Shown: piece by piece, positions 27,697-35,155 of the stretch
Layout of the letters: each line of letters opens with the position of its first letter
Position numbering within the stretch: the first letter of the stretch is position 1
From: an uncultured Clostridia bacterium
GTDB lineage: Bacteria; Bacillota; Clostridia; Christensenellales; CAG-138
DNA: 49,687 nucleotides
Direction of reading: 5' to 3'
Assembly (NCBI GenBank): GCA_946631895.1
Contig: CAMPAN010000004.1
Coordinates: forward strand, 1 to 49,687
The notes under the pieces: generated by a model
What the model saw: only the letters and a program-made list of their open reading frames with translations
What the model was told of the DNA's origin: nothing
Database searches by the model: none
Position numbers and translations under genes: made by a program

Positions 27697-28764
27697 ATGA
27701 AACGAATCCTTCCGATCCTGTTTGCGATCCTGTTTCTGTTGACGGGCTGCACGCCGAAGACCGGCGATACGGCGATCGAGGCGTTCCGTCCGGTTTCCAC
27801 GCCGGACACGGAAGCCTTTGAGGAAGCGATCGTCCTGGTCACCCCGGAACCGACGCCCGAACCCACGCCGACGCCGGAGCCTACGCCGACGCCGGAACCC
27901 ACACCGACGCCGGAGCCCACGCCCACGCCGGAACCCACGCCGACGCCGATGCCTTTCGTCGCCCTGGCGCTGCCGAAAGACGTGCGCGCGCGCAACGGAT
28001 TCACCGCCTCCGAACTGCGCGGCGTCGTGCGGCGCAATGCGGACGGCGCATTCTTTGCCTACGGTACCGTCGGCAGTTCCGAGCCTCAATTCTATCCCTG
28101 CGACAAGACCGGCGCGGTCGCGCTCGGAGAAGCGCCCGCCGGAATCGTCTGCACCGTTCCCTCCTACACGCCGGTCGACGCCCCTTCAAAGGAGGGCGAA
28201 AAGCTGCTGGTCGTATATCTCGGCTCGCAGTGCGTCGTGGGATACGAGGGAAAGGACGGAGATTGGGAACAGCTGCGCGTGATGATCTGTTCGACCGGCA
28301 GAAGAAATCACGATACGCCGGTCGGCAATTACAAGATCTACGATTCCTATCAATATAAGGAACTCGGCATGAACGATACGCATTGCTTCGGCTTCTGGGC
28401 ATGCCGGTTCAAGGAGCATCATCTGTTCCATTCCGTGCCGATCAGCTTCGACGCCGGACGCAATCAGGAAAAAGGGCACCGCATGTGCAACATGCACAAG
28501 TACGAAAAGCTCGGTTCGGTCGCGTCGGACGGATGCATCCGCCTGACGGTCGCGGACGCAAAGTGGATCTACGATCTCTATAACAAGGGCGAAACGAAGG
28601 TCGCGGTACGCGTCGTTAAGGACAAGGGACCGACGCCAGAAAAGCCGCCCGCCATCATCTGGGAAGCGCCGTATACCGACAAAAAGGGCTTCGGCTGGGA
28701 TCCGACCGACCCCGATCCGGACAATCCGTATCATCAGATCTACGGAACGCCGGCGCAGCCGTAA
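27697..28764 (+). CDS. L,D-transpeptidase (YkuD)-like lipoprotein with an altered active-site motif
   Basis: The 355-residue protein has a lipobox LLTGC (C18) and a stalk of about ten PEPTPTP units (48-86). A probable SH3-like segment (95-165) and a YkuD domain (about 167-305) follow. The catalytic region has H245 in LFHSVP and ASDGCIRL at 276-283, with Cys280 and Arg282 kept but Asp278 where the consensus SHGC has His. The family links peptidoglycan stems 3-3 or attaches proteins. Activity with the Asp change is uncertain. The stop is followed by a strong terminator. Its start is 3 nt after the DUF1846 stop, with a weak ribosome binding site. Confidence 0.88.
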   Translation: MKRILPILFAILFLLTGCTPKTGDTAIEAFRPVSTPDTEAFEEAIVLVTPEPTPEPTPTPEPTPTPEPTPTPEPTPTPEPTPTPMPFVALALPKDVRARNGFTASELRGVVRRNADGAFFAYGTVGSSEPQFYPCDKTGAVALGEAPAGIVCTVPSYTPVDAPSKEGEKLLVVYLGSQCVVGYEGKDGDWEQLRVMICSTGRRNHDTPVGNYKIYDSYQYKELGMNDTHCFGFWACRFKEHHLFHSVPISFDAGRNQEKGHRMCNMHKYEKLGSVASDGCIRLTVADAKWIYDLYNKGETKVAVRVVKDKGPTPEKPPAIIWEAPYTDKKGFGWDPTDPDPDNPYHQIYGTPAQP

Positions 28765-28781
28765 CCGTATTTGGTACACGA

Positions 28782-28811
28782 AAAAGGAGCTGTCACGAAA
28801 CAGCTCCTTTT
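28782..28811. terminator. bidirectional terminator
   Basis: A perfect 12-bp stem (28782-28793 with 28800-28811) and 6-nt loop with A and T runs outside sits between the convergent genes ending at 28764 and 28826. Confidence 0.9.
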
Positions 28812-28825
28812 GCATTTGTTTTTTA

Positions 28826-29149
28826 TCAATCCCCGCGGACCGACTGAATGGTGAGGAAGACCCCGGCGAGGAACGACATCGCTCCTGCGATACCGGCGAA
28901 AATGATGACAATCCCCTGTCCGGGGAACGCAGGCTTCCACTGATGGATGTTCCCCTTCCATTGCCCCTCTGCGGGAAGACCGTTGTGCACGGCGGAAATG
29001 ACATAGATCAAAGCGGCGATAAAAACGAGAAGCAGAATCACGCCGGCAATCAGTTTCTTTTTGGAAACATACTCCGGTATCAAAGGCGGCGAATACCGAT
29101 ACGGTGCTTTCACATCTTCCGTTCTGTAAACTCGAATTTTCCATCCCAT
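28826..29149 (-). CDS. small two-helix membrane protein of unknown function
   Basis: The ATG at 29149 has AAGGGGGG 6 nt upstream (107 residues); an earlier ATG 13 codons upstream overlaps the -10 region and is rejected. The soluble N-terminus (MGWKIRVYRTEDVKAPYRY) is followed by two hydrophobic segments around residues 32-54 and 80-102. No family recognised. It has its own promoter and shares a terminator with the transpeptidase gene. Confidence 0.75.
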   Translation of the reverse strand: MGWKIRVYRTEDVKAPYRYSPPLIPEYVSKKKLIAGVILLLVFIAALIYVISAVHNGLPAEGQWKGNIHQWKPAFPGQGIVIIFAGIAGAMSFLAGVFLTIQSVRGD

Positions 29150-29174
29150 GGTTTTACCCCCCTTTTCTGTTTTC

Positions 29175-29202
29175 ATTATACCACCCAAAGCCGCAGGTAC
29201 AA
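29175..29202 (-). promoter_or_regulatory. promoter of the small membrane protein
   Basis: The -35 is TTGTAC (29202-29197) and the -10 is TATAAT (29180-29175), with a 16-bp spacer. This leaves about 20 nt to the ATG at 29149. Confidence 0.65.
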
Positions 29203-29272
29203 CCGCACACGGTCGGAGATAAAGCCGCTTATTGCCGAAAACAGTGCGAATTACGTCTCTTTTGCAAATCCG

Positions 29273-30229
29273 TTACGGCTCGGGCACCGGCTCCGGCGTC
29301 GGCTGCGCATCGAGGATCAGCACGATCCTTCCCATGGTCTCCGTGATCTCGCCGAGACGCTCCGTCACCGTCAGACCGAACGAAAGCGTGTCCTCGTCGA
29401 CGAGACGGTCGGCACGGCACAGGATGAAATTGCCGTCCTCCTCTATGAGCGCAAGATACCCGTTCCGCTGAGAGAAATCGGACAGGACGTTCTCATGCGT
29501 CGTGAGATTGAACCAGCCGACCTTGGTGAAATTGTCCTCATTCGCACCGAAATGATAGGTGTAGATCAGGTCCGGCTCGTCGTCGTAATCCAGATCGGTC
29601 ACGTAATAATCGAGCAGACCCTTGCCGTCCTCGCCTTCGCCGAGACGGTAATAGTTCCCGTCCTGCACAAGATACGAGCAGCCGAGCACGACGCTGCGGA
29701 TGATCCGGAATCCCTCCGTGCCGTCCTTCGTCATATCGAGCCAGTTCTCCGCAAGCATGAGGTCCGCGGAGTATTCCTCCAGATGTCCTTCGCTGAGCCC
29801 CAGAAGCTCCAGCGGCGGCGCTTCGTCCATCTTACGGTTGAAGACGCGGTGTCCCGGCACGGGCGTCGGCTCCGGCGTCGGCGTCGCCTGCACCGTGGTG
29901 TTTCCCGAACGGCAGGTCCGCATCGTCCGGAGCGTCACATATGCCGCAACGCCCAAAAGCACGACCGCGATCACGATGCACGCGACGACAAACGCGCCTT
30001 TTCCGAGCAGTTTTTTCCAGCTGCCGCCGGGCTCTTTTTTCGTCGCTTCCGGTTTTTCTTTCGTATACACACGCCGGACCGTTCCGCTGACATTAATATT
30101 CTGCGTGATTTCCTTTTTGTCCGTCAGGTTGACGATCTCAAATCCGCAGTATTTGCAGTGCAGCCGTTCACGACCTTCTTCAACTTCCATATTCGCGCCG
30201 CAGTTCGGACACTCAATTTTCACAAACAT
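29273..30229 (-). CDS. zinc-ribbon membrane protein with an extracellular domain
   Basis: The protein has 318 residues. An N-terminal zinc ribbon uses C7, C10, C25 and C28 (CPNCG and CKYCG). A transmembrane helix lies at about 77-100, then a PTPEPTP linker. The outer domain of about 190 residues includes VTDLDYDDEPDLIYTYHFG, which resembles repeat-containing (VCBS/FG-GAP-like) Asp-rich sequence. The protein ends in another Pro-rich tail. The zinc ribbon would face the cytoplasm. Function unknown. It is the last gene of a three-gene unit, 18 nt after the CAT-like gene, with GGGAGGAG before its ATG. Confidence 0.8.
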   Translation of the reverse strand: MFVKIECPNCGANMEVEEGRERLHCKYCGFEIVNLTDKKEITQNINVSGTVRRVYTKEKPEATKKEPGGSWKKLLGKGAFVVACIVIAVVLLGVAAYVTLRTMRTCRSGNTTVQATPTPEPTPVPGHRVFNRKMDEAPPLELLGLSEGHLEEYSADLMLAENWLDMTKDGTEGFRIIRSVVLGCSYLVQDGNYYRLGEGEDGKGLLDYYVTDLDYDDEPDLIYTYHFGANEDNFTKVGWFNLTTHENVLSDFSQRNGYLALIEEDGNFILCRADRLVDEDTLSFGLTVTERLGEITETMGRIVLILDAQPTPEPVPEP

Positions 30230-30247
30230 TTTCTCCTCCCGGGAAGC

Positions 30248-30892
30248 TCAAAGCTCCTCCAAAGCAAGTATTGCCCCGTTGAGACCGTCCAAAAGCCTTG
30301 CAAGGTGGATCCCGTCGATCAGACGGTGATTGACCTGCACGGTATAGGAAAGCGTTTTTCTGCCCTGCTCATCCGAAGTGAAGCGTCCCCACATGATGCG
30401 GGGCGTGCTGTCCGTATTGTCCAGCGGAAACTCCTGCGCGATATGCGTATAGTCGATCCACGGCAGCGACGAAATATAGACGTCGTGTCCCGCCTCGTCC
30501 GCCTCGGCGGTCGGGATCGGGGATTCGTTCTCCGCCTCCGCCGCTTTCATCCGCGCCGCAAACGAAACCGGATCCTCGCCGTCGATCCATTTCAATCCGC
30601 AGATGCCGAAAAGCTCGTCGTCCCACGGATAGGTATAGGACGGGTTGCGGCTGTCGAGCAGATAAACCTCGTCTCCGCGCAGTTCATAACGGAACGCCTC
30701 GACGCTGTTTATCGCCCGCATGGTGCACCAGATCAGCGTGGAATAGACGGAGATTCCGTTTTTACGGGCAAAATCCGCCGCGGCGGTCACGTCGACCCGC
30801 CACGTTACGCTGTAAAACGGAACCTCCAGCCTCTGAAAGAGCCGGTCGTGTCCGTTGCGTTTCCATTCCCGTCGGTCGATCCGCCGTTCCAT
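30248..30892 (-). CDS. chloramphenicol acetyltransferase-like (CatA fold) protein
   Basis: At 214 residues it matches the length of the CatA trimer-forming acetyltransferases. The active-site motif reads VNHRLIDGIHLARLL, so the catalytic His is H189 in an NHxxxDG version of HHxxxDG. The conserved SSLPWIDYTH segment and the FTS segment near the C-terminus also fit. CAT uses acetyl-CoA to acetylate chloramphenicol, but many genomic relatives have other or unknown acceptors. Resistance should not be assumed. It starts 2 nt after the NlpC/P60-like stop codon, so the two are coupled. Confidence 0.87.
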   Translation of the reverse strand: MERRIDRREWKRNGHDRLFQRLEVPFYSVTWRVDVTAAADFARKNGISVYSTLIWCTMRAINSVEAFRYELRGDEVYLLDSRNPSYTYPWDDELFGICGLKWIDGEDPVSFAARMKAAEAENESPIPTAEADEAGHDVYISSLPWIDYTHIAQEFPLDNTDSTPRIMWGRFTSDEQGRKTLSYTVQVNHRLIDGIHLARLLDGLNGAILALEEL

Positions 30893-30894
30893 GC

Positions 30895-31602
30895 TCAGAA
30901 TACCCTCCGCGCGAATACGAACGCGTCCTTCCAGTAATTGCTGTCGATGTCGTTGGTGATAACCTTGCCCTTCCCAGAGGACGGATAGATCATCTCTCCG
31001 TCGCCGAGATAGATCGTCACGCAGTTGACGCTCTCATATCCGGGCGTCATAAAGAAGCACAGGTCGCCCGGCTCGAGATCCTCGATGGCGTCCACGCGCT
31101 GCCAGCCCTCGTTTTCGGAATAGCCCTTGCTCGTCTTGCGGCGTACGTCGACGCCCACCTCGTTCAGGCAGTAGTATACGAATCCGCCCGGATCGAAGCC
31201 GCTTTCCGGCGATTTCCCGCCGCTGTGATACGACAGATCCAGAAGCGACCGCGCCGTCTCGCAGAGCTGTTCCGCCTTCGTGCGGTTCGGTTCCGGCGTC
31301 GCCGTCGGTTCCGGGGTCGGCGCTTCGGTCGGCTCCGGCGTCGGTTCCTCCGTGGGGGTTAAGGTCGGTTCCTCGGTCGGCGCTTCGACCGTCGCGGGAA
31401 CCGCCTTCGATTGCGTGTCCGCCGTCTCCGACGAAACGGAAACCTCGTCCGATACCGGTTCCAGAACCGGGGTTTCCAGTTGTCCGATGATCTGTATTCT
31501 ATCCGTATCCGGCTCGATCTCCGCGATTTTTGCGCGTGCCGAACAGCCGAACGCCAAGAACAGACCGAGGAGCACAGCGGCTGCGCAAAGCACTCGCTTC
31601 AT
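30895..31602 (-). CDS. NlpC/P60-like lipoprotein lacking the catalytic Cys and His
   Basis: The 235-residue protein has a lipobox LAFGC (C20), a Thr/Pro/Glu stalk (72-105) and a C-terminal NlpC/P60 domain (108-235). The fold is recognisable from YHSGGKSPESGFD, LEPGDLCFF and TIYLGDGEMIYPS. The catalytic Cys motif DCSG reads DPGG, with Pro138 in place of Cys, and the His that precedes VGIYLG is replaced by Cys194. Papain-like peptidase activity is therefore not expected. I infer a wall-binding pseudoenzyme. It begins the three-gene unit 31602-29273, with GGGAGGTG before the ATG and a TATAAT -10 at 31642-31637. Confidence 0.88.
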   Translation of the reverse strand: MKRVLCAAAVLLGLFLAFGCSARAKIAEIEPDTDRIQIIGQLETPVLEPVSDEVSVSSETADTQSKAVPATVEAPTEEPTLTPTEEPTPEPTEAPTPEPTATPEPNRTKAEQLCETARSLLDLSYHSGGKSPESGFDPGGFVYYCLNEVGVDVRRKTSKGYSENEGWQRVDAIEDLEPGDLCFFMTPGYESVNCVTIYLGDGEMIYPSSGKGKVITNDIDSNYWKDAFVFARRVF

Positions 31603-31636
31603 TCGGATACACCTCCCGTTGTTATCATGTGGCTTG

Positions 31637-31642
31637 ATTATA
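31637..31642 (-). promoter_or_regulatory. -10 box for the NlpC/P60-CAT-zinc ribbon operon
   Basis: A perfect TATAAT (31642-31637) lies 35 bp upstream of the ATG. No convincing -35 is found at 16-18 bp, so this could depend on an activator. Confidence 0.5.
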
Positions 31643-31730
31643 AAGGAACAATGTCACCGAACCGTAAACGGAATGTGAACAATTCTTTATTTTTACTCTT
31701 TTGAAGCAAAAAGCCTGTCGAATGCCGTTC

Positions 31731-31758
31731 AAAAAAACCGGGAGATCGCTCTCCCGGT
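31731..31758 (-). terminator. terminator of the thiamine transporter gene
   Basis: An 8-bp stem (ACCGGGAG at 31737-31744, CTCCCGGT at 31751-31758) is followed by seven T on the minus strand. Confidence 0.9.
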
Positions 31759-31776
31759 CATATAATCCGATGATCC

Positions 31777-32694
31777 TTACGCTTCGTTCTTCACGGCTTC
31801 CGGTTTTTTTGCTTTCGGACCGATCCCCGCGTGCATCACAAGCGCCGCCAGCGGGAACGCCAGTACGAAGCAGATCAATGTGTCAAACAGCATATACCAT
31901 CCGTTATAAACAACGGAGACCATCAGCGCATCCTTGTTCAGAACCTGCGAGAAGAACAGGAAACCCGAAAGCGTATGCACCGCCCAACGGGCAGCGCCGC
32001 CGATGATCGTGCCGATCGGAAGTGCAAAAATCTTTGCCGGGATATGCTTCGAAATACCGGCGAAGCCGATCGCCGCAAATGCCAGCGGGTAGTCGAGCAC
32101 GACCTGCGCCCAGTGTGTGATCTCCGGCTTCTGAATGAACTGCAGAAGACCGTAAACAAGACCGACCAGAAGTCCGCGCCGTGTGCCGTACATATAAGCG
32201 TACAGCATGATCGGCAGCATAGACGCCAGCGTTACGGAACCGCCCTGCGGCGCAGAGAACATCTTGATATAGCTCAGAACAAACGCCATTGCAACGCAGA
32301 TCGCGCCGTACGTCAGCGCGCGCACGTCCGTCTTGTGCGGAACCGTTTCACGGTCGGATACTCCGACGATGATCCCCGCAATGTACAGTACCAGCGCGGC
32401 AAGGATCGCAATTGCCGGCAGCAGATAAGATATCGCTTTGGGCAGAACCGCCGGGTCGTATTCCGCCGGACTCAACGCCATGATTGCAATCATCTGCACG
32501 GCAAAAACCGCAACAAAGAAGCACATTGCAATGATTGCAAGTATTTTTACGCCCTTCTTGCCCTCTGCTTTGCGGTAATGGATGTTCCACAGCGTAACTG
32601 CGCCGATCAGGATCAGCGCTGCAACGATCCATAACCACTGAGCGGTCTTGATCTTCTCCAGCTTCTGCAGCAGAATGAATTCCATGTCTTCCAT
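31777..32694 (-). CDS. thiT: thiamine ECF transporter S component ThiT with an extra N-terminal membrane domain
   Basis: The ATG at 32694 has GGAGGG 6 nt upstream (305 residues). The ThiT domain starts near residue 123 (ALTYGAICVAMAFVLSYIKM) and contains APQGGSVTLASMLPIMLYA and the W/Y-rich region around NGWYMLFDTLICF. ThiT binds thiamine and works with a shared EcfAAT module, which is not in this window. Typical ThiT has about 180-200 residues; residues 1-120 here add about three transmembrane helices. The TPP riboswitch and terminator in the leader support the assignment and imply repression by thiamine pyrophosphate. Confidence 0.93.
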   Translation of the reverse strand: MEDMEFILLQKLEKIKTAQWLWIVAALILIGAVTLWNIHYRKAEGKKGVKILAIIAMCFFVAVFAVQMIAIMALSPAEYDPAVLPKAISYLLPAIAILAALVLYIAGIIVGVSDRETVPHKTDVRALTYGAICVAMAFVLSYIKMFSAPQGGSVTLASMLPIMLYAYMYGTRRGLLVGLVYGLLQFIQKPEITHWAQVVLDYPLAFAAIGFAGISKHIPAKIFALPIGTIIGGAARWAVHTLSGFLFFSQVLNKDALMVSVVYNGWYMLFDTLICFVLAFPLAALVMHAGIGPKAKKPEAVKNEA

Positions 32695-32708
32695 TTTTTT
32701 CCCTCCGT

Positions 32709-32740
32709 AAAAAATGATGCCGCCCCGTCGGGACGGCATC
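32709..32740 (-). terminator. riboswitch expression-platform terminator
   Basis: An 11-bp stem (32740-32730 with 32725-32715, one G-T pair) is followed by six T (32714-32709), just before the thiT ribosome binding site. It fits transcription termination when TPP is bound. Confidence 0.88.
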
Positions 32741-32754
32741 CGAAAAGCTTATGG

Positions 32755-32834
32755 TTTACGCTTCCTACGATGGCATGACCCAACAGGTTCCAAGGGTGCT
32801 TCTCAGCCGAAGGTCGTTCGGCGCCCCTGCGTCG
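32755..32834 (-). ncRNA. TPP riboswitch (THI element)
   Basis: Read on the minus strand it contains GCAGGGGCGCC, CGGCTGAGA, ACCCTTGGAACCTG and CATCGTAGGAAGC in the order of the THI box. The ends ACGC and GCGT can pair as P1. CTGAGA forms the pyrimidine-binding loop and the GAACCTG side completes the P4-P5 region. It precedes thiT, as expected. Confidence 0.95.
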
Positions 32835-32839
32835 GGTCT

Positions 32840-32868
32840 ACTATAGCAAAAAACGCACCGTTCGTCAA
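32840..32868 (-). promoter_or_regulatory. promoter of the thiT riboswitch leader
   Basis: The -35 is TTGACG (32868-32863) and the -10 is TATAGT (32845-32840), with a 17-bp spacer. The -35 overlaps the stop codon region of the upstream signal peptidase gene. The predicted start, near 32833, coincides with the first riboswitch bases. Confidence 0.75.
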
Positions 32869-33413
32869 GCATCCGTATGAAAAACCGTGAAATCGCGTAT
32901 CCGGATCTTCACGACGCCGAGAATCATCTCGGGTCCGAGGCAGTCGATCGTCTCCTTGCGGCTGTCCTCTCCGTAATTCCGGTCGTCGGACAGGACAAAG
33001 ACCTTGCCCTCCGGCACGCGGATCCTCTGGATGTCGAGCGGCTCGGAAGCGCGGTACCGCGCCTCGTCGATGCCGTATCTTCCGTCAATGATGAGCACGC
33101 CGTCCTTTGCCTCAACGGTTTCTCCGCCGAGCGCGATCACGCGGCGAATGAGCAGCGCGCCGGTTTCCGGATCACGGAACACGACCATGTCGCCGCGGCT
33201 GAGCTCGCGGAAATGCCGGTACAGCCGGTCGTAAAAGATCGTATCGCCCACCTTAAGCGTCGGCATCATGGATTCATCCGCCACATGAACCGGCGAAAAC
33301 CAGACGAACAGGACAAACAGAACCAGCGCAAGACCGATGAGCCCGGAAAAAATCCAGCTCAGGATGCTTTGCGTGCGATGTTCTTTTCTGAACCGTTCGG
33401 ATCGTGTATTCAT
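32865..33413 (-). CDS. signal peptidase I-like protein with Arg at the catalytic Lys position
   Basis: This S26 family protein has 182 residues from the ATG at 33413, one base after the upstream stop codon; a TTG three codons earlier overlaps that gene. There is one N-terminal transmembrane helix (about 19-41). The nucleophile is Ser48 in DESMMPTL. The usual lysine general base in KRVIxxxGD reads LIRRVIALGGE (R90, R91). The box E segment reads LSDDRNYGEDSR. Leader peptide cleavage is the family role, but the Lys-to-Arg change makes activity doubtful. It is the last gene of the hydrolase-DUF951-SipA-SipB operon. Confidence 0.9.
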   Translation of the reverse strand: MNTRSERFRKEHRTQSILSWIFSGLIGLALVLFVLFVWFSPVHVADESMMPTLKVGDTIFYDRLYRHFRELSRGDMVVFRDPETGALLIRRVIALGGETVEAKDGVLIIDGRYGIDEARYRASEPLDIQRIRVPEGKVFVLSDDRNYGEDSRKETIDCLGPEMILGVVKIRIRDFTVFHTDA

Positions 33414-33414
33414 A

Positions 33415-34023
33415 TCAGACAAGACGGAACTGCTTCATCGGAAACAGGACAAGTCGCACCTTGCCGACCACGCGGCAAAGCGGGATCGGACCGACGGTAT
33501 CGTAGCGCGAATCGCGGCTGACCGCGCGGTTGTCGCCGAGCACATAGACGGTATCCGCCGGAACCGTCTGCGCCGGAATATACTGGTTTCCGATGCGGTC
33601 CGGGCTGAGATACGGTTCGTCGATCTTTTCTCCGTTGACATAGACCGCGCCGTCACGCGTTTCGATCGTATCGCCGCCGACGGCGATCACGCGCTTGACG
33701 CGCGTCGCATATGTGAGCTCCTGATCCGCATAATACGAGTCGGGATAATAGCAGAGCACGACGTCGCCGCGCTTCGGCTCTTTGAACGCATATGCGGTAC
33801 GGTCCGCCACCATGACCTCGCCGTTCTGCAGCGTGTCGAGCATGGAATGCCCGTCTACACGCACGGGATCCAGAAGCACCGCGCGCACGGAAAACATGAT
33901 CAGAACGATCAGCACCAGATAGATCAGAAAATCCAGCGCGCGCCACAGGAGCCCGCCCTCCAGAGATTCATTTCGTTTTTCCGCTTCCCGCCGCAGGGCG
34001 GAGACAGGTTTTTGTTCCGGCAT
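33415..34023 (-). CDS. lepB: signal peptidase I
   Basis: This 202-residue type I signal peptidase (S26A) removes Sec/Tat signal peptides at the outer membrane face. It has one transmembrane helix (about 31-52). The nucleophile is S60 in GHSMLDTL, with Asp where Pro is usual. The general base is K110 in TRVKRVIAVGGDT, and YVLGDNRAVSRDSR forms box E. All catalytic residues are present, unlike the second copy downstream. It follows the DUF951 gene by 3 nt. Confidence 0.95.
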   Translation of the reverse strand: MPEQKPVSALRREAEKRNESLEGGLLWRALDFLIYLVLIVLIMFSVRAVLLDPVRVDGHSMLDTLQNGEVMVADRTAYAFKEPKRGDVVLCYYPDSYYADQELTYATRVKRVIAVGGDTIETRDGAVYVNGEKIDEPYLSPDRIGNQYIPAQTVPADTVYVLGDNRAVSRDSRYDTVGPIPLCRVVGKVRLVLFPMKQFRLV

Positions 34024-34026
34024 GGT

Positions 34027-34218
34027 TTACGACTCTTTTCCGATGATTTTTTTTGCCGCCTTCAAAAAGGCAAGCCGGTCGAGCATCACGATCCGCCCGC
34101 ATCCCGTGCATCTGATCTTCACATCCGCGCCGACGCGCGTGATCGTCCAGGTGTCGCAGCCGCAGGCGTGCGGTTTTTTCATGCGCACCGTATCTCCGAG
34201 TGAAAATGTTTCGATCAT
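34027..34218 (-). CDS. DUF951 family protein
   Basis: This 63-residue protein matches the whole DUF951 pattern: SLGDTVRMKKPHACG, then WTITRVGADVKIRCTGCGR and a basic C-terminus. Three conserved Cys (CGC and CTGCG) and a His suggest metal or nucleic acid binding, but the function is not established. The ATG has AAGGAA 7 nt upstream and overlaps the hydrolase stop codon by 4 bp. Confidence 0.93.
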   Translation of the reverse strand: MIETFSLGDTVRMKKPHACGCDTWTITRVGADVKIRCTGCGRIVMLDRLAFLKAAKKIIGKES

Positions 34219-35102
34219 TTTTCGGTTCCTTTGTACCGGATATAGCGGTCCGCCGCCTCCGCGATCTGCGCCGCCTTTTCCTCGTGCATCCAGTGTCCCG
34301 TATTGCGGATGCTGTGATACACGCTGTCCGGGAGCATCTTCCGGAGCGCAAAGAGCCGGTCCATCGGCTGCAGCTTATCCTCCTCGCCCCAGATGATGAA
34401 GAATTCGCGGTTCGCTTTTTTGACGGTTTCGAGCGCGTATTCCCCGTCAAAGTTGCGGATGGCGTACATGATCGCCTGCCGCGACGCGTGATCGTCGCAG
34501 GTCTTGTAATACTGATCGATCACCTCGTCGGTGCAGACCGTTCCGTCGTAATAGAACAGCGGCAGATATTTCTGAAAATCCTTCTTGCCGTACATTTCGC
34601 GATAGACGGGACCGAGCGGCGATTCGAGTCTCCGGATCTTTTTCGGCATTCGTTCCGTGATTCCGCCCGGCGTCAGCGCAATGACCTTCATAAACCGGTC
34701 CGGATACTTCGCCGCCGCGAACATCGTGTAAACGGCGCCCATCGTCACGCCGAGCGCATGCGTCTTTTTCACACCGAGCGCATCGAGACATTTTACGATG
34801 ACGTCCGCCATTTCATCCATCGAATAATTCAGGGAGTCCGGACGGTCGGAATACCCGAAACCGGGCAGATCGATCGCGACGGCGCAGTAGGATTCCGCGA
34901 GCTTCGGCATCAGCTTGCGCCAGGTGTAGATCGACTGTCCCACCGAATGCACCAGCAGAAGCGGCTCTCCGCTTCCCATCGAAAGATAGTGGATGCGGCA
35001 GGGCTCCGGCTTCGGCCGACTGCCGGAAAATCCAGGCAGTTCTACGGTAATGTAATCTCCGATCAGGTCGGAATTGACGATCGGTTTGAATTTCTGTTTC
35101 AT
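34215..35102 (-). CDS. alpha/beta hydrolase with a Thr at the nucleophile position
   Basis: This 295-residue alpha/beta-hydrolase fold protein has LLLVHSVGQSIYTW (oxyanion region), IDLPGFGYSDRP, and the Asp and His of the triad at D242 (WGEEDKLQP) and H270 (NTGHWMHEE). The nucleophile elbow reads GVTMGA, with T120 where Ser is expected. Relatives act on esters, epoxides, haloalkanes or peroxides; the substrate cannot be told. A promoter lies directly upstream. It is the first gene of a four-gene operon with DUF951 and two signal peptidases, an odd functional mix. Confidence 0.9.
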   Translation of the reverse strand: MKQKFKPIVNSDLIGDYITVELPGFSGSRPKPEPCRIHYLSMGSGEPLLLVHSVGQSIYTWRKLMPKLAESYCAVAIDLPGFGYSDRPDSLNYSMDEMADVIVKCLDALGVKKTHALGVTMGAVYTMFAAAKYPDRFMKVIALTPGGITERMPKKIRRLESPLGPVYREMYGKKDFQKYLPLFYYDGTVCTDEVIDQYYKTCDDHASRQAIMYAIRNFDGEYALETVKKANREFFIIWGEEDKLQPMDRLFALRKMLPDSVYHSIRNTGHWMHEEKAAQIAEAADRYIRYKGTEK

Positions 35103-35126
35103 AATGCACCTCTTCAGATTGTTTTG

Positions 35127-35155
35127 ATTATACTGCCAAGCGAAACATGATGCAA
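35127..35155 (-). promoter_or_regulatory. promoter of the hydrolase-DUF951-signal peptidase operon
   Basis: The -35 is TTGCAT (35155-35150) and the -10 is a perfect TATAAT (35132-35127), with a 17-bp spacer. Confidence 0.8.

Noticed and set aside
27840..27955. DNA tandem repeat in the transpeptidase gene
   Set aside because: It is explained by codons of the PEPTPTP stalk; similar stalk-coding repeats occur in several lipoprotein genes here.
30248..30892. Chloramphenicol resistance gene
   Set aside because: The fold and active-site His are present, but the motif is NHxxxDG and the context is an envelope operon, so a resistance call is not supported.
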